64,000 nucleotides of DNA, from the NCBI GenBank assembly GCA_017470245.1, contig JAFUEV010000067.1:1-64000 (forward strand), in the 5' to 3' direction. This DNA is from a bacterium (lineage in GTDB: Bacteria > Cyanobacteriota > Vampirovibrionia > Gastranaerophilales > Gastranaerophilaceae). The notes under the pieces are model-generated. The model was not told the origin of the DNA. It searched no databases and worked only from the letters and a program-made list of their open reading frames with translations. Position 1 is the first letter of the stretch, and each line of letters begins with the position of its first letter. Positions 6,377 to 16,278 of the stretch are shown here, piece by piece. Made by a program: the position numbers and the translations under genes.

Positions 6377-8470
6377 TTATTCATCATTAGATGGAGGCGG
6401 AATTATAATTGCTGGTTCTTTCTTTTCTCTTGTCATTTCAATAGGAATTGATAATTGAATCGGAATAGATTTAAAACTTTCAGGTAATGGTTCTGGTTTA
6501 GTATCTATTGGAATAACATTTACACCTGTTTCTTTTGTTTGACCGGTAATATTTTGTTCGGAAGACTGTTGATTTTCACTTTCTGTATCAACATCACTCG
6601 GAATTTCTTCTGAATTAGAGGTATCATAAGTAACTGTCAAATCAACTTCAGGGTAATCAAATTCAGGATCTCCGTATGGTTTTGTAGCAACCATCATCAT
6701 ATCTTTCCATATTTTTGCAGGAGCACTACCACCTGTTAAACCGATACTTTTGTTATCATCATTACCAATAAATACCCCTGTAACAATATCCGGAGTATAA
6801 CCGATAAACCAAGCATCTTTATTTTCATTTGTAGTACCTGTTTTTCCTCCCATAGGAACTCCGATATCGGCACCTTTACCTGTACCCTCTTTTATAACAC
6901 GTCTAAGCATTGCAGTCATTATACCTGCAACATCTTTACCAAGAACCTTTTGAATTCTAGTTCTTCTTGCCTGATATACAACTCTGCCTCTTTGTGTTTC
7001 AATTCTTTCAATCGCATAAGGTTTAACTCTGTATCCGCCATTTGCAAAATTACCGTATACAACAACCATATCATATAATTTTACACCATTAGAACCCAAA
7101 GATATCGTATAATCGTGAGTTAAAGGAGTTGTAATACCAAGTTCTTTTGCCATATCTATAACAGAGGCTATACCAATATCTTGAATTAATTTAACGGCAA
7201 CAACATTTGAAGAAATAGCAAGAGCCTTATACAAAGGCATTTTACCTCTATATTTACTGCCATAGTTTTTGGGACTCCAATTACCTATTGTAACAGGAGA
7301 ATCTTCAACTATATCAGTTGGCATCCACCCTTTATTAACTGCTGCAGCATATACTATAGGTTTAAAAGAAGAACCCGGAGGTCTTACAGCCTGAGTTACT
7401 CTGTCATATTGAGATTCAGAATAGTCTTTTCCTCCGCAATATGCAATAATTGCACCATTCATTGGCGAAAAACTAAATAATGCAGCCTGTTGTTTTTTAC
7501 CAGTTAAATGCCAAGCTGCCATATTCTTTTTTATTGCTTCATTAGCAGCAACCTGTGCTTTATAATCCAATGTTGTTATAATTTTATATCCGCCTTGAGA
7601 TATTTCTGTTTCATCATATCCCAAATCATCCAATTCTTTTAATACATAATCTATAAAATAAGGTGCTACATTTGCATTTGCCAAATTTGGCTTTTTATTT
7701 AAAACTATCTTTTCTTGTATAGCATTATCATACTGTTCTTTTGTAATAGTTTTCATTATATACATTCTTTTAAGAACTTTATTTCTTCTTTTTTCAGCTA
7801 ACTTTATATTCTTATAAGGAGAATATACCGATGGTGCCTGTGGTAAACCTGCAATTAAAGCACATTCTGCCAAAGTTAATTTGTTTAACTCTTTATTAAA
7901 ATATGTTTCTGCAGCAGCTTTGACACCATACGACCCTGACCCCAAATATACATTATTCAAATACATTTCTAAAATTTTATCTTTAGATATTGTTTTTTCT
8001 ATACGAGCTGCTATTTGAATTTCTTTGACTTTTCTTACAAGTGTTTTTTCGTTAGATAAGAACAAAATCCTGGCAAGTTGTTGTGTAATCGTACTTGCAC
8101 CTTGAGTTGCACGCTTATTTGTTAAATTTACAATGACAGAACGAGCTATACCGAATATATCATATCCGTCATGCGTATAAAAGTTTTTATCTTCTGTTGA
8201 TATTATTGCATCTTTTATATACTGGGGAATTTCATCTATAGAAACATGTTCATAATGAAAAGTTTGAAATGTTTTCAACAAGTGTTCATCTGAAGAATAC
8301 ACTTGCGTAACAATATTTCTGGAATAGTTATTTAATTGAGGAATAGGTCCCAAGTCATCCAAATACATTTTAACCGCAACATAAGCAGCCAAAATTATAG
8401 CTATCCCCATAATAAATATTGCTTTTATAAAAGCTAAAATAGGGTTTCCGCCCCTCTTTTTCTCACTCAT
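6377..8470 (-). CDS. Class A penicillin-binding protein (PBP1A type)
   Basis: Bifunctional peptidoglycan synthase: glycosyltransferase plus DD-transpeptidase, anchored in the inner membrane. An N-terminal membrane helix spans about residues 12-36. The GT51 domain shows STEDKNFYTHDG near residue 88 and QGASTITQQLAR near 122-133. The transpeptidase has SxxK in PGSSFKP near 365, SSN near 417 and KTGTT near 540. The last 80 residues are a Pro/Ser/Glu-rich tail, probably disordered. GAGGAAATAA precedes the ATG. 697 aa is normal for the family. It heads a leftward block of wall-synthesis genes but ends at its own terminator. Confidence 0.95.
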   Translation of the reverse strand: MSEKKRGGNPILAFIKAIFIMGIAIILAAYVAVKMYLDDLGPIPQLNNYSRNIVTQVYSSDEHLLKTFQTFHYEHVSIDEIPQYIKDAIISTEDKNFYTHDGYDIFGIARSVIVNLTNKRATQGASTITQQLARILFLSNEKTLVRKVKEIQIAARIEKTISKDKILEMYLNNVYLGSGSYGVKAAAETYFNKELNKLTLAECALIAGLPQAPSVYSPYKNIKLAEKRRNKVLKRMYIMKTITKEQYDNAIQEKIVLNKKPNLANANVAPYFIDYVLKELDDLGYDETEISQGGYKIITTLDYKAQVAANEAIKKNMAAWHLTGKKQQAALFSFSPMNGAIIAYCGGKDYSESQYDRVTQAVRPPGSSFKPIVYAAAVNKGWMPTDIVEDSPVTIGNWSPKNYGSKYRGKMPLYKALAISSNVVAVKLIQDIGIASVIDMAKELGITTPLTHDYTISLGSNGVKLYDMVVVYGNFANGGYRVKPYAIERIETQRGRVVYQARRTRIQKVLGKDVAGIMTAMLRRVIKEGTGKGADIGVPMGGKTGTTNENKDAWFIGYTPDIVTGVFIGNDDNKSIGLTGGSAPAKIWKDMMMVATKPYGDPEFDYPEVDLTVTYDTSNSEEIPSDVDTESENQQSSEQNITGQTKETGVNVIPIDTKPEPLPESFKSIPIQLSIPIEMTREKKEPAIIIPPPSNDE

Positions 8471-8547
8471 TTATTTCCTCGGAATTTTTAGTATAATATA
8501 ATCATATTTTACCAAATAAATCGTATAAAAAGTGCTTTTGTAAACAA

Positions 8548-8934
8548 ATGTCTATTGATTTTATAAAATCCATATATTATGAAATTCTATCATATTTTGT
8601 TCCTCAAAAATTAAAATATAAAATAGAGGGTAAATGCAATAAATGCGGGAAATGCTGCAATCAGATTCGTTCATACGGACTCAAAGACAATAAAGAATTA
8701 AGATTAATGCAATTTTTCCTTCCATGGTATAAACGTTTTTATATACGTGGCAACGATAAATACGGATTAATATTAGGATGCAAATATTTATCAGAAAACG
8801 GATTATGCACTGTATACAATAAACGTCCTCTATTATGCCGAAATTATCCTGCAAAGACAATTTCTTTTAACGGAGAAATGATAGACGGCTGCGGATTTAA
8901 GGTTATAAAAAAAGATTTTAAGGACTATTTATAA
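8548..8934 (+). CDS. YkgJ-family cysteine cluster protein
   Basis: 128 aa with the zinc/iron-chelating cysteine pattern of the YkgJ/UPF0153 family: CNKCGKCC at residues 30-37, then GCKYLSENGLC and RPLLCRNYP further on. Members are thought to bind a metal or iron-sulfur cluster, but their role is unknown. It has no clear ribosome binding site. It is divergent from the PBP gene and its last 17 bp overlap the 3' end of the convergent GT41-like gene. Confidence 0.85.
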   Translation: MSIDFIKSIYYEILSYFVPQKLKYKIEGKCNKCGKCCNQIRSYGLKDNKELRLMQFFLPWYKRFYIRGNDKYGLILGCKYLSENGLCTVYNKRPLLCRNYPAKTISFNGEMIDGCGFKVIKKDFKDYL

Positions 8935-10507
8935 AATCATTCCATGCCTGCTTATATTTTGCTTCTAAATCACGAGTAAATTCAATAGGATTTTGCTTAA
9001 TATCAGACATATTAACTTTTTTTCTTAATGAATATCTTAATAATTCCAGTCTGGATTTGTCGTTTGCAAGTTCTGCCGCTTTATTGATATAATCCTCACC
9101 GCAAGTTACACATAAATCTCCTAAGCCTAATACCTGATTAATCCTACCTGCACCTCTTGAATGCATACCTTCTCCGACAAGCGTAACTGTAGGGACGCCC
9201 ATTAAAGCAGTTTCTATTGCAATCGACATTCCGCTAAAAGGATATGTATCGAGAGCTATATCCGCAAAAGAATATGCTTTATAATGAGGAACATACTTTT
9301 GGGCACTAAATATTACTCTGTCTATATCTACATTATTTTTTTCCAATCTGGATTTAATATATTTAATTATATTTTTCGTCAGTTTTGTTCTGTAAATAAA
9401 TAATTTAGAATCAGGAACTTTCTCCAATATTTTTGCCCACATATATATTGTAATATCATTAAATTTGGAAGTACAATTAAAACTGCCAAAAGTAATATAA
9501 CCGTTTGATTTAAAAGGACATGGTTCTATATTCGGAATATTCTTTTCTCTGAATATTTGATAACCTTTATCCAAATATAGAGGCTTTTCTGTATATAAAT
9601 ATGCTTTATCTTCAGGAATAGTATATTTATCAGTTATAATATAATCTACTTCTTTCATTCCTAATGTATTTAAATACCCCAAATATGACATAATAACGGG
9701 TGCGGGTTTATAAAGCATTGAATACACTTTTACGTGCGTATAACCGCTTAATTCTACAAGAATATCTATATTTTTATCATATATAGCTTGTGCTAACTGT
9801 TCATTCGACATTTTAGTACAATCTATCATTTCAAAACCAGTTTTTCTTATTCTTTCGGTTGTACTGTCAGAATTTTCCGACCCGTTAAAAATAAAGAAAT
9901 TAAATTCATCCTTATTGTGGTTTTCCCATATCGGAATCATATAATTCATCATTGTATGCGCACGACAATCGGAAGATAAATATGCAACATTAATTTTTTG
10001 CCCTGTTTTTGATTTTTTATCACTATGATTATACTTTTTTATATTTTTAAATAAATTGTTTCTTATTTGATCAACTTCATACTCAGAATAATCCTTTATA
10101 TCTTGTTGGTCATAAAAAGAAGATTTTATCATCGCAAAAAGTTTACAAGCAGAATCGTATTTATTTATTTCCGTATTCAAAGCCTTATTATGATAATCTA
10201 TACTTTTATCCGCATCATAATAATAATACATATGAGCTAAACGGGAAAAAACATTTAACTGTCCCTCCGGAACTAATTTAAGATACTCTTCATAAAAATA
10301 AGCTGCTTTATCTTTGTCATCCATTTTATAATAAGCATTGCCCAATTTTATATAAATAGCGGCAAGCATATCAGAATCAATGTTTTTTGATAAAATTTGT
10401 GCGGTTTTATATAGTTTTATAGCCCCTTTATAGTCACCAGATGAATACAAGCTTTGACCTTCATCCAGCAATTTATTTATTTCATCACGGGTATTTGATG
10501 CACTCAA
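8918..10507 (-). CDS. TPR plus GT41 (O-GlcNAc-transferase-like) glycosyltransferase
   Basis: About 150 N-terminal residues form TPR repeats (for example YKGAIKLYKTAQILS). The C-terminal part from about residue 165 matches the catalytic region of GT41 enzymes: NVAYLSSDCRAH, PAPVIMSYLGYLNTLG, DYIITDKYTIPE and the C-terminal DTYPFSGMS and EGMHSRGAGR segments. Eukaryotic OGT and bacterial homologues move GlcNAc or other sugars onto Ser/Thr of proteins. The TTG start at 10507 is supported by GAGGA 8 nt upstream. It lies 15 bp after gpsA in the same direction. Protein or surface-glycan target is unknown. Confidence 0.85.
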   Translation of the reverse strand: MSASNTRDEINKLLDEGQSLYSSGDYKGAIKLYKTAQILSKNIDSDMLAAIYIKLGNAYYKMDDKDKAAYFYEEYLKLVPEGQLNVFSRLAHMYYYYDADKSIDYHNKALNTEINKYDSACKLFAMIKSSFYDQQDIKDYSEYEVDQIRNNLFKNIKKYNHSDKKSKTGQKINVAYLSSDCRAHTMMNYMIPIWENHNKDEFNFFIFNGSENSDSTTERIRKTGFEMIDCTKMSNEQLAQAIYDKNIDILVELSGYTHVKVYSMLYKPAPVIMSYLGYLNTLGMKEVDYIITDKYTIPEDKAYLYTEKPLYLDKGYQIFREKNIPNIEPCPFKSNGYITFGSFNCTSKFNDITIYMWAKILEKVPDSKLFIYRTKLTKNIIKYIKSRLEKNNVDIDRVIFSAQKYVPHYKAYSFADIALDTYPFSGMSIAIETALMGVPTVTLVGEGMHSRGAGRINQVLGLGDLCVTCGEDYINKAAELANDKSRLELLRYSLRKKVNMSDIKQNPIEFTRDLEAKYKQAWNDFINSP

Positions 10508-10522
10508 AATTAATTCCTCATA

Positions 10523-11530
10523 TTATTTTAAGTTATACATATCTTCTTTCTTTAATTTTCTGTTCATTAACTTATTTAATATTTCTTCGGGAGTAATATC
10601 TGTATAAACAGCTTCATAAATGGCAGATGAAACAGGAACATCCAAACCGAGTTTAGCTGCAAGTTCACATAGAGCTTTTGAAGTTTTAACACCTTCGGCA
10701 ACAGAACCCAATTCTTTCAAAATATCATCTATTTTTTTCCCTTTACCCAACATTGAACCAACCGTAAAATTACGGCTAAACGGGCTGGAACATGTAGCAA
10801 TCAAATCCCCCATACCTGATAAACCATATAAAGTTGAAGGACTAGCACCTAATGCTACACTAACTCTCACTATTTCAGCCATACCTCTTGTTAAAAGAGT
10901 TCCTCTGCAATTATCACCCAATTTCATAGCATCAGCAAACCCTGAAGCTATAGCTATAACGTTTTTTAAACTACCGCCCAATTCAACTCCTATAACATCA
11001 GGATTTGTATATAATCTGAACTTTGACGGAACATTTAAATGTTTTTGTACAAATTCGGCAGCCTGCATATCATCACTTGCAACAGAAGCAGCGGTGGGAC
11101 ATCCGTTTAATATTTCTTTTGCGAGTGTAGGACCAGATAATATAACTAATTTTGAATCGGGAAGTTCATCTTTTATAACTTCAGACATTCTTTTTAATGA
11201 CGGCAACTCCAAGCCTTTTGAAAGGTTAACCAATATCTGATTTTCTTTTAATCCTATTTGCTTTAATTGTTGACACACAGGACGTATACCGGATGTTGCA
11301 ACAACAAGAAGGATTATATCGGCACCATCAGTTGCCTTTTTCAAATCATCGGTAATTTCTACTTTATCTTCCAACTGAACGGTTAATGGTTTTGTTGTTC
11401 TTTTATTTAATCTTAACTCATCAGAAATATCATTTGAACGTCCCCATACGCATACGTCATCAAAATTATTGCTTAATAACCATGCCAGTGTTAATCCCCA
11501 ACACCCAGGACCCAATACTGTTAATTTCAT
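10523..11530 (-). CDS. gpsA: Glycerol-3-phosphate dehydrogenase [NAD(P)+]
   Basis: Makes sn-glycerol 3-phosphate from dihydroxyacetone phosphate for phospholipid synthesis. The Rossmann motif is GPGCWGLTLAW at residues 7-17 (usually GAGSWGT). LVNLSKGLE, LSGPTLAKEI and GGSLKNVIAIASG carry the conserved substrate-binding and catalytic lysines. 335 aa is the normal length. A GGAGG lies 5 nt before the ATG. It sits between murE and the GT41-like gene, all in the same direction with short spacing, so likely one transcript. Confidence 0.95.
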   Translation of the reverse strand: MKLTVLGPGCWGLTLAWLLSNNFDDVCVWGRSNDISDELRLNKRTTKPLTVQLEDKVEITDDLKKATDGADIILLVVATSGIRPVCQQLKQIGLKENQILVNLSKGLELPSLKRMSEVIKDELPDSKLVILSGPTLAKEILNGCPTAASVASDDMQAAEFVQKHLNVPSKFRLYTNPDVIGVELGGSLKNVIAIASGFADAMKLGDNCRGTLLTRGMAEIVRVSVALGASPSTLYGLSGMGDLIATCSSPFSRNFTVGSMLGKGKKIDDILKELGSVAEGVKTSKALCELAAKLGLDVPVSSAIYEAVYTDITPEEILNKLMNRKLKKEDMYNLK

Positions 11531-11548
11531 AAATACCTCCGATTTAAT

Positions 11549-13012
11549 TTACACACCGACAAAAACTTTTTTTGCTTCTTCCCTGTCATCAAAATGTATA
11601 GTTTCATTTTTTAAGATTTGATAATCTTCATGACCTTTTCCGGCAATGACTATAACATCTTCAGGATTTGAAATGGATTTCAAAAATTTTATTGCCTGCC
11701 CTCTATCAGGTTCTACAAAAATTCTTTGTGTATCAACCGTTCTTATTCCTGTCATAATATCAGATATAATCAATTGAGGGTCTTCACTACGCGGATTATC
11801 CGACGTTACAACAACCTTATCAGATAACTCATCCGCAATTTTACCCATTTTGGGTCTTTTTGTCGTATCTCTATCCCCGCCGCAACCAAATAAACAAATC
11901 AATTTTGATGTTGCAGGAGTCAATTCTCTGGCAGCTTTGAGCACATTTTCCAAACCGTCAGGCGTATGAGCATAGTCAACAATTACAAGCGGTTTTTTAT
12001 TTACGATTTCAAATCTGCCGGCAACACTCTTTGTATTTTCCAGTGCTTTTGCTATAACTTTATAATCTATTTTCATTGCAAGTGCTGCAGCATAAGCAGC
12101 CAACGCATTATACACACTAAACATCCCGTTTAAATGCAATTTCATTTCAACTTTTTTATCTTGAAACTTAACAGTTAGTTTTGCTCCGTCTACAGAAAAA
12201 TCAATATTTTCCGCTTTTACATCAGCATCGTTTTTTACTCCGTAAGTTAAAACTTTTACACCTTGAGGAATTACATTTAAAAAATCTCTGGCATAACTGT
12301 CATCACTATTTATTATTGCAAAAGCACCTTGTTTTAAATTTTCAAATAATATAGCCTTTGCCTTAAAATAATTACTCATTGTTATATGATAATCCAAGTG
12401 ATCTTGAGTCAGGTTTGTAAAGACTGCACCATCGAAATCACAACAGCCTACTCTCTGTTGTTCCAACGAATGTGAACTTACCTCCATTACAACATTTTTT
12501 ATACCTTTATCTGACATTAATCTTAAATCACGCTGAAGTTCAGGAGGTTGAGGGGTAGTATGTTTTGCATCTTTGTATTCATCTTCACTTGATAATTTGT
12601 ACCCCAAAGTTCCTATTAAAGCACATTTTTGATTATTTTCTTCCAATATTTTTTGGATAAGATGCGTAACTGTCGTTTTTCCGTTAGTACCCGTAACACC
12701 TATTAAATTAATATTTTTTGACGGTTCATTATAAAAAGCGGCAGCAATTTTTGCCATAGTTCTTTTTGTATCATTTACTATAATTTGAGGAACATTGACA
12801 TCAAGTTCTTCTTCACAAAATAAAGCCGTTGCGCCTTTTTCTACGGCAGATTTCGCATATTTATGCCCGTCAGCAGCTTCACCTCTTATACAAATGAATA
12901 TATCTTTCGGTTTTGTAAGTAATGAATTATAAGAAATACCGTTTATTTCTACATCTTGGTAATTTTTTGTCTTATATTCATCTAAAAGTCTTATTATTTC
13001 TCTCAGTAACAT
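11549..13012 (-). CDS. murE: UDP-MurNAc-L-Ala-D-Glu:meso-diaminopimelate ligase
   Basis: Cytoplasmic Mur ligase that adds the third amino acid to the peptidoglycan stem. The ATP-binding loop GVTGTNGKTT is near residues 105-114. The DNPR motif (TSDNPRSEDP, about residue 402) is the signature of meso-diaminopimelate specificity, so the wall is of DAP type. AGGAG precedes the ATG. It follows ftsI by 22 bp in a shortened dcw cluster (rsmH, ftsL, ftsI, murE). Confidence 0.96.
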   Translation of the reverse strand: MLLREIIRLLDEYKTKNYQDVEINGISYNSLLTKPKDIFICIRGEAADGHKYAKSAVEKGATALFCEEELDVNVPQIIVNDTKRTMAKIAAAFYNEPSKNINLIGVTGTNGKTTVTHLIQKILEENNQKCALIGTLGYKLSSEDEYKDAKHTTPQPPELQRDLRLMSDKGIKNVVMEVSSHSLEQQRVGCCDFDGAVFTNLTQDHLDYHITMSNYFKAKAILFENLKQGAFAIINSDDSYARDFLNVIPQGVKVLTYGVKNDADVKAENIDFSVDGAKLTVKFQDKKVEMKLHLNGMFSVYNALAAYAAALAMKIDYKVIAKALENTKSVAGRFEIVNKKPLVIVDYAHTPDGLENVLKAARELTPATSKLICLFGCGGDRDTTKRPKMGKIADELSDKVVVTSDNPRSEDPQLIISDIMTGIRTVDTQRIFVEPDRGQAIKFLKSISNPEDVIVIAGKGHEDYQILKNETIHFDDREEAKKVFVGV

Positions 13013-13034
13013 ACATAACTCCTAAACTATTTTA

Positions 13035-14744
13035 CTACATATTCTTATCAGGTGGTATATTTAAAATTCTTGCACACTGATTTGCGACCTCTTTAAAAAC
13101 TGGTGCAGCAACCGTATTCCCCCATACAGGTCCGTTAGTTGCAGAATCAACAACAACATATATAAGCATTTGAGGGTCATTAGCAGGTAAATAACCTATA
13201 ACTGATGCATATAATGAAGAAGAATATCCTTTACCATACTCTTTAGGTTTTTTTGATGTCCCTGTTTTTCCTGCTACGGTATATTTTTCAAGATTTATTG
13301 GTGATTTTGAATGCGATACACTTTCTGCAAGTAAACGGGTAACAGCCCTTGCTGTTTCAGGTTTCAATGCTTGTATCCTTTGTATTTTTTCTTCTTCCTC
13401 CTCAGGAGAATATTTTATTACATGCGGAGTAACCCTTATACCATCATTAGCCAAAGCACTAACGGCACTAACCATTTGCATTACAGTAACAGAAGCTCCG
13501 TATCCGTATCCCATGGAAGCCTGTCTTGACTTGTCCCATTTAAATGGTTTGGGAAGCAACCCGGAAGATTCTCCATTCAAATCTATTCCTGTTTTCTTTC
13601 CTATTCCCAGATTTGATAGTATTGAATAAAATTCACCAGGACTCATCATAAGAGCAATATTTGCACTTCCAACGTTGCTTGAATGTTCAAAAAGGTATAC
13701 AAGACTAATCATTCCCGGATTTGGACGTTTATTATAATCATAATTTTTTATTTCCCAACTACCGAGTTTCATTTTTCCGTAATCAGGAACCCTTGAACCG
13801 GGTTTTATTTTTCCGCTTTCAAGACCTGCAGCTACCGTTAATGTTTTAAATGTTGAACCAGGAGGATATACATCAGATAATGTCCAATTTTTTAAGTTAA
13901 TAGCTGAAACTTTTTTATAATTATTAGGATTATACCTTGGATAAACAGCATAACCCAAAATTTCACCATTTTTTGGATTCATAACAATTACGGCACCTCT
14001 TGCCGCATTTTTTTGATGAATCATATTTAATAATTCACGTTCGCAAACATGTTGGATGGCAGAATCAATCGTTAAATTAACAGTTTCTCCTACTTGCGGG
14101 GTAGATGCCAGAACAGGGTCAGTTTCCGTATCATATATAATATCTCCTCTTGGTGTTCTTTGAACAACTACATTTTCACCAACATTTTCAAGTTTTTCCT
14201 TTGCAGTCAATTCAACACCCGAAGCCGTTTGAGCATCAGGATTATAATAACCTATAATATGAGCTGCCAACTCATCTTGAGGGTACACTCTTTCATTCTT
14301 TTTATCAAAACTTAATTCTCTTAGCCCAAGTTTTTTTATTTCATCAGCAGTTTGTCTATCTACATCTTTTTTTAATAAAACAACTGTATGACCTTTATTT
14401 ATATTATTTTCAAGTGTTTTTTTATCTATTCCCAAATATGGTGAAAGCATTTCTGCTAATTCAGAAGGTTCATGGTCAAAATATTCCTTATGTGCATATA
14501 AATTAAATGAGGTTTTATCAGCAGCCAAGCGCAAACCGTTTCTATCAAGAATTTGACCACGCATAACAAAATTTTTACTGTATTTTTGATTTTTTGCCTT
14601 TACTTTATAATGCCTTATATCAACTATCTGTAATAAAAACAGATATGTAATCATTACACCGAAAAAGAATAACAATATAATATGCGCATATTTAATGCGT
14701 TTTTCAACCTGACGTATTTTATCTTTTTCGTTTATATTTTCCAT
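13035..14744 (-). CDS. ftsI: Septal peptidoglycan transpeptidase (PBP3/FtsI type)
   Basis: Class B PBP: one membrane helix at about residues 19-42, a dimerisation domain, then a transpeptidase. SxxK is in PGSTFKT near residue 296, SSN near 353 and KTGTS near 491. Its place between the FtsL-like gene and murE identifies it as the division-specific enzyme rather than the elongation enzyme. 569 aa is typical. GGGATG lies upstream of the ATG. Confidence 0.94.
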   Translation of the reverse strand: MENINEKDKIRQVEKRIKYAHIILLFFFGVMITYLFLLQIVDIRHYKVKAKNQKYSKNFVMRGQILDRNGLRLAADKTSFNLYAHKEYFDHEPSELAEMLSPYLGIDKKTLENNINKGHTVVLLKKDVDRQTADEIKKLGLRELSFDKKNERVYPQDELAAHIIGYYNPDAQTASGVELTAKEKLENVGENVVVQRTPRGDIIYDTETDPVLASTPQVGETVNLTIDSAIQHVCERELLNMIHQKNAARGAVIVMNPKNGEILGYAVYPRYNPNNYKKVSAINLKNWTLSDVYPPGSTFKTLTVAAGLESGKIKPGSRVPDYGKMKLGSWEIKNYDYNKRPNPGMISLVYLFEHSSNVGSANIALMMSPGEFYSILSNLGIGKKTGIDLNGESSGLLPKPFKWDKSRQASMGYGYGASVTVMQMVSAVSALANDGIRVTPHVIKYSPEEEEEKIQRIQALKPETARAVTRLLAESVSHSKSPINLEKYTVAGKTGTSKKPKEYGKGYSSSLYASVIGYLPANDPQMLIYVVVDSATNGPVWGNTVAAPVFKEVANQCARILNIPPDKNM

Positions 14745-14812
14745 ATAACAACATCCCTAAAAACAGGGTATCACAATCTTCCCAATCAATAAAATAATTA
14801 ATTAATCTTAAT

Positions 14813-15262
14813 CTAGTAGCCTATTGACCAAGTATAATTAACAGGTGCGGGCTTTGCTTGCGGTGCATTCACCATATTAACAGCAGAAACTTCAATTACA
14901 TTTTTTGCTGTATCCAAAGCCGAATTATTAGTTATTATTGAATCTATTTTATTAAATGAATGCAAATTGTCTAACCTGTTTTGAAGTTCAATATTTTCAT
15001 TTGATAAAGCGACTATTTCACGCCCAAGCTTATTCATATTCTTTTCGCTGTCAGAAACAAAATAATAACTAACAAGTGACAATACAACAAGCATTAATAG
15101 AATTGCACTCAAAAATTTATTTAACTTGTCAGCGTATGATTTTTTTTGATTATGCTTAGGAAATCTGCCGTATATAACAGGATTAGTAACAGGTGCAGCA
15201 ACTGCGGCATGCTGTCCGTATATATATGTTGAATCAATATATCTGATTGAACCTCTGCTCAA
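14813..15262 (-). CDS. FtsL-like cell division protein
   Basis: 149 aa with an N-terminal cytoplasmic part, one membrane helix around residues 49-67, and a periplasmic coiled coil (NKLGREIVALSNENIELQNR). Sequence identity to FtsL is low, as is usual for this family; the call rests on topology and on its position between rsmH and ftsI. The start is TTG at 15262, with GGGGAG 7 nt upstream. FtsL would join FtsB and FtsQ to activate FtsI/FtsW at the septum. Confidence 0.7.
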   Translation of the reverse strand: MSRGSIRYIDSTYIYGQHAAVAAPVTNPVIYGRFPKHNQKKSYADKLNKFLSAILLMLVVLSLVSYYFVSDSEKNMNKLGREIVALSNENIELQNRLDNLHSFNKIDSIITNNSALDTAKNVIEVSAVNMVNAPQAKPAPVNYTWSIGY

Positions 15263-15282
15263 CTAACGTCTCCCCTGACTGA

Positions 15283-16254
15283 TTATTTTTTATTTATTCT
15301 TCTTGCGACTCTCAATTTCGCCGATCTTGACGGCGGATTTACCTTTATTTCTTCTTCACTCGCTGTTATCGGTTTTTTATTTATCAACTCCAACATCGGT
15401 GGTTTATACTCTGAAATAACCGGTACTACCCTGTATTTTGATGAGGTACTCTCGCCCCCCATCTCCCCAGTCCACTCTTTTGAATAGTACTTGAAAAAAT
15501 TTTTGACTATTCTGTCCTCCAAAGAATGGAATGTAACTATAGATAGTATAGCATCATTTGATAATAATGTAAGCACTTCGTTTAATGTATTTTTAATATT
15601 TTCTAATTCATGATTAACTTCAATTCTTATTGCTTGAAAAACTCTTGTAGCCGGATGAATTTTTGATTTTATTCTGGGAGTGGCTTCTAATACAATATTG
15701 ACAAGGTCTTGAGTTGTTACAATCTTAGTATTTCGTCTTGTTTCTACTATCTTTTTAGCAATTCTTTTTGAAAATCTTTCTTCGCCGTATTCACTAAAAA
15801 TACGGACTAATTCATCCTCTTTGTAGTCATTTACAACGTCATAAGCAGAAAATTCAGCATGCTGATTAAATCGCATGTCTAATTTCGAGTTTTTTAAAAA
15901 GCTGAAACCTCTTGTGTTAGAAGTAAGTTGAGGTATTGAGGCACCAAGGTCAAAAACAATTCCGCCATCAATTTCAAAAATTTTATTTTTTTCTAAATAT
16001 TTCTTAATGTTAGTGTAAGAATCGTTTACAATCGTTAAATTTTCGTAATTTTTTAAACGTTCGCTTGATGCATTAATTGCATCTTCATCTATATCAAATG
16101 CAATTAATTTACCGTTTGGAGAAATTCTTTTCAGTATCAATTCACTATATCCGCCGCCACCTAATGTGGCATCGATATATAATTTACCATTTGTACAGTT
16201 TAAAGCACCAACTGCTTCATTTAACATTACGGGATAATGTTTAAATTCCTGCAT
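15283..16254 (-). CDS. rsmH: 16S rRNA (cytosine-1402-N4) methyltransferase
   Basis: Also called MraW. Methylates C1402 of 16S rRNA using SAM. The SAM-binding motif DATLGGGGYSELIL is near residues 28-41, and the family motifs NHELENIK and SIVTFHSLEDRIVK are present, as is the C-terminal NPPSRSAKLRVARR. 323 aa is normal. GGGGAATAA precedes the ATG. It heads the dcw-type run; mraZ is not seen upstream, where prfA sits instead. Confidence 0.96.
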   Translation of the reverse strand: MQEFKHYPVMLNEAVGALNCTNGKLYIDATLGGGGYSELILKRISPNGKLIAFDIDEDAINASSERLKNYENLTIVNDSYTNIKKYLEKNKIFEIDGGIVFDLGASIPQLTSNTRGFSFLKNSKLDMRFNQHAEFSAYDVVNDYKEDELVRIFSEYGEERFSKRIAKKIVETRRNTKIVTTQDLVNIVLEATPRIKSKIHPATRVFQAIRIEVNHELENIKNTLNEVLTLLSNDAILSIVTFHSLEDRIVKNFFKYYSKEWTGEMGGESTSSKYRVVPVISEYKPPMLELINKKPITASEEEIKVNPPSRSAKLRVARRINKK

Positions 16255-16278
16255 TTATTCCCCAAATTTCCGTTATTA

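Noticed and set aside
10620..11240. Plus-strand 206-codon frame inside gpsA
   Set aside because: Antisense shadow of a well-conserved gene; no start signals or recognisable domain.
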